A stretch of 64,000 nt of DNA from Penelope pileata (lineage: Eukaryota > Chordata > Aves > Galliformes > Cracidae): assembly GCA_013396635.1 (NCBI GenBank), contig WBMW01001297.1:299345-363344 (forward strand). The letters are read 5' to 3'. Below, in pieces: positions 62,622-64,000 of this stretch. The notes under the pieces are model-generated. The model was not told where the DNA came from. It did no database searches and saw nothing but the letters and a program-made list of their open reading frames with translations. The position numbers and the translations under genes are program-made. Numbering within the stretch: position 1 is the stretch's first letter; each line of letters opens with the position of its first letter.

Positions 62622-64000
62622 TTGTGACTTTTTAGAGATCTTAGCAACACAATAGCAACAATCTTAACAATCGCCCTCTCTGATGGATGATTATAGCTGC
62701 AAGAAACTAACACAACTAAAATTACAGTAATGTATGATATGTACTCGTGGAATAAATAGCAGGACAAGAATGTTGGTGCAGAAAGACAGGACTGTTCAAC
62801 ATAACTGAGGCAGGAAAGAAATTGCACAGATGTTGCACTGTTTATAGAGGATACTTTTAACACTTTGCATAACCCTTGGGAACGGATGTAAACACGAACA
62901 CAAACTCAGGAAATGTTGAACAGAGTAATGCCGTGGCTAATATAAATAACTAAGATAAAAGAGAAGGTGGCAAAATTTTCAGAAAAAGAAACAAAAATAG
63001 TCCAAGAACCAGGAAAGAGGAAAAGACTTCTGGAAAATTTCAGATAGTTCAACAGAAGGAAGCACTGAGGGTCAGCGTGGGAAGAAGAGCCTTGCATGGC
63101 AATTCCTGATGGCACACCACAGCAAACCGTCGCAAAGAGGCCAAAAGGCCGAACGTAAAATAAGGCACTGTATGCTTACATATGGTTTAAGCCTCAACCA
63201 TAGCCTACCTTCTCTATTCGGACACTTCTAGAAGTCTAGCAGATGCCGGTGTCTCCAATCCATCCCACTCAGCACTTCTCAGGCTGCCAGTCCCTAAAGG
63301 GATCCACTTCATCCAGGCACAGCCAGTTGGGGAAGAATGGGACCAGTGCTACAGACAGCAGGAATCAGAGGCTTCCAGGTCCACGCTTCATGCACGACAG
63401 CACCAAAGCGCTGCCAGGTATCGAAACAGATGCATCTGTGCCAACCAATTAGATGCACGTTAGCTAAAGATCTCTGAGTGTTATTTCTCACATGGATGTG
63501 CCTCCTGATTCAGTCGTCCAACACTCAAATCTACATTTTGCTCTATCACGGATAGCAAAATGCTGCTTTGTCTGGTCAGAGGTATGAGTCCTCTCAGGTG
63601 TATGAACCAGGCCCTCAGAGGCCTTCCACTGACCCCATTAATGGCACACAACAACAGTATCACACTGACATATAATGTCAGCATCATTAACGCCTTTCCC
63701 AAAGCAGCGTGTATCCAGCGTATGGAAGCGGCACTCGGCTGCTCTACAGCAGTGGGTGGCAGCACACCACCGTGGAACGGAAATAACAGCTCCCACTTAA
63801 ACTTCTGGTAAATCCCCAGTCTGTGCAAGGTCTGTCACAGTGATAAGGGAATTAATTGTCCCTTCCGCCCTAATGGTATGACCTTAATTCACTTTTATTT
63901 TTGAAGGACTCAGTTTCCATGTCCTCAGATGAGTGGATATTGACATTAAGGCCATGAACGTGTGCTGAAATTGAAATATTCTCTTAATCTTTGGAAAGGT
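62622..64000. other. Unassigned sequence at right end
   Basis: About 1.4 kb. Two antiparallel frames overlap near the end: 115 codons on the minus strand (63481-63828) and 83 codons on the plus strand (63560-63811). I recognise no domain in either and see no repeat family. It could be an unrecognised older repeat. Confidence 0.55.

Noticed and set aside
63481..63828. Antiparallel 115- and 83-codon frames near the right end, possible old transposon
   Set aside because: I could not match either to a family. Left as unassigned.

Overview
This is AT-rich, gene-poor vertebrate nuclear DNA. It is almost certainly from a bird. The evidence is eight pieces of CR1 LINE retrotransposon with the typical 8-bp CATAGAAT/ATTCTATG tail, plus one long terminal repeat of a type common in bird genomes. 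Species and chromosome cannot be told from the sequence. I found no convincing protein-coding exon, tRNA, rRNA or CRISPR array, and no bacterial-style operon. The open frames present are short, lack recognisable domains and overlap on both strands, as expected by chance; the one long recognisable frame is the decayed C-terminus of a CR1 ORF2. The window is best read as intergenic or long-intron sequence.

Layout: 1-569 has nothing recognisable. 570-1020 holds a CR1 on the + strand with a large internal deletion. About 24 kb of mostly unique sequence follows, with homopolymer tracts, a perfect 14-bp hairpin (13274-13307), an RFX-type X-box (13496-13510) and an AT-rich stretch that may be conserved non-coding DNA (about 16230-16780). 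25.1-29.0 kb holds two near-perfect Maf/NRF2-type sites, two short CR1 tails on the - strand, and two adjacent tandem duplications, one with a single unresolved base between its copies. 31937-32580 is a 644-bp CR1 on the - strand with a frameshifted ORF2 end. 41613-42267 is another CR1 on the - strand, interrupted by a 468-base assembly gap. 42680-43038 is an LTR remnant on the + strand. 44469-44760 is an older CR1 piece. 52389-52673 carries a diverged direct duplication of about 114 bp of unknown origin. 56681-57235 (-) and 62045-62621 (+) are an inverted pair of CR1 copies of one subfamily that share an unusual 5' end.

No genes work together here. The main content is layered retrotransposon insertion, local slippage and duplication, and a few candidate protein-binding sites. 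I found no previously undescribed functional system. The strongest oddities are the shared 5' end of the CR1 inverted pair, the 14-bp hairpin, the two Maf-type sites, and the duplicated segment that imitates a coding repeat but drifts like neutral DNA.
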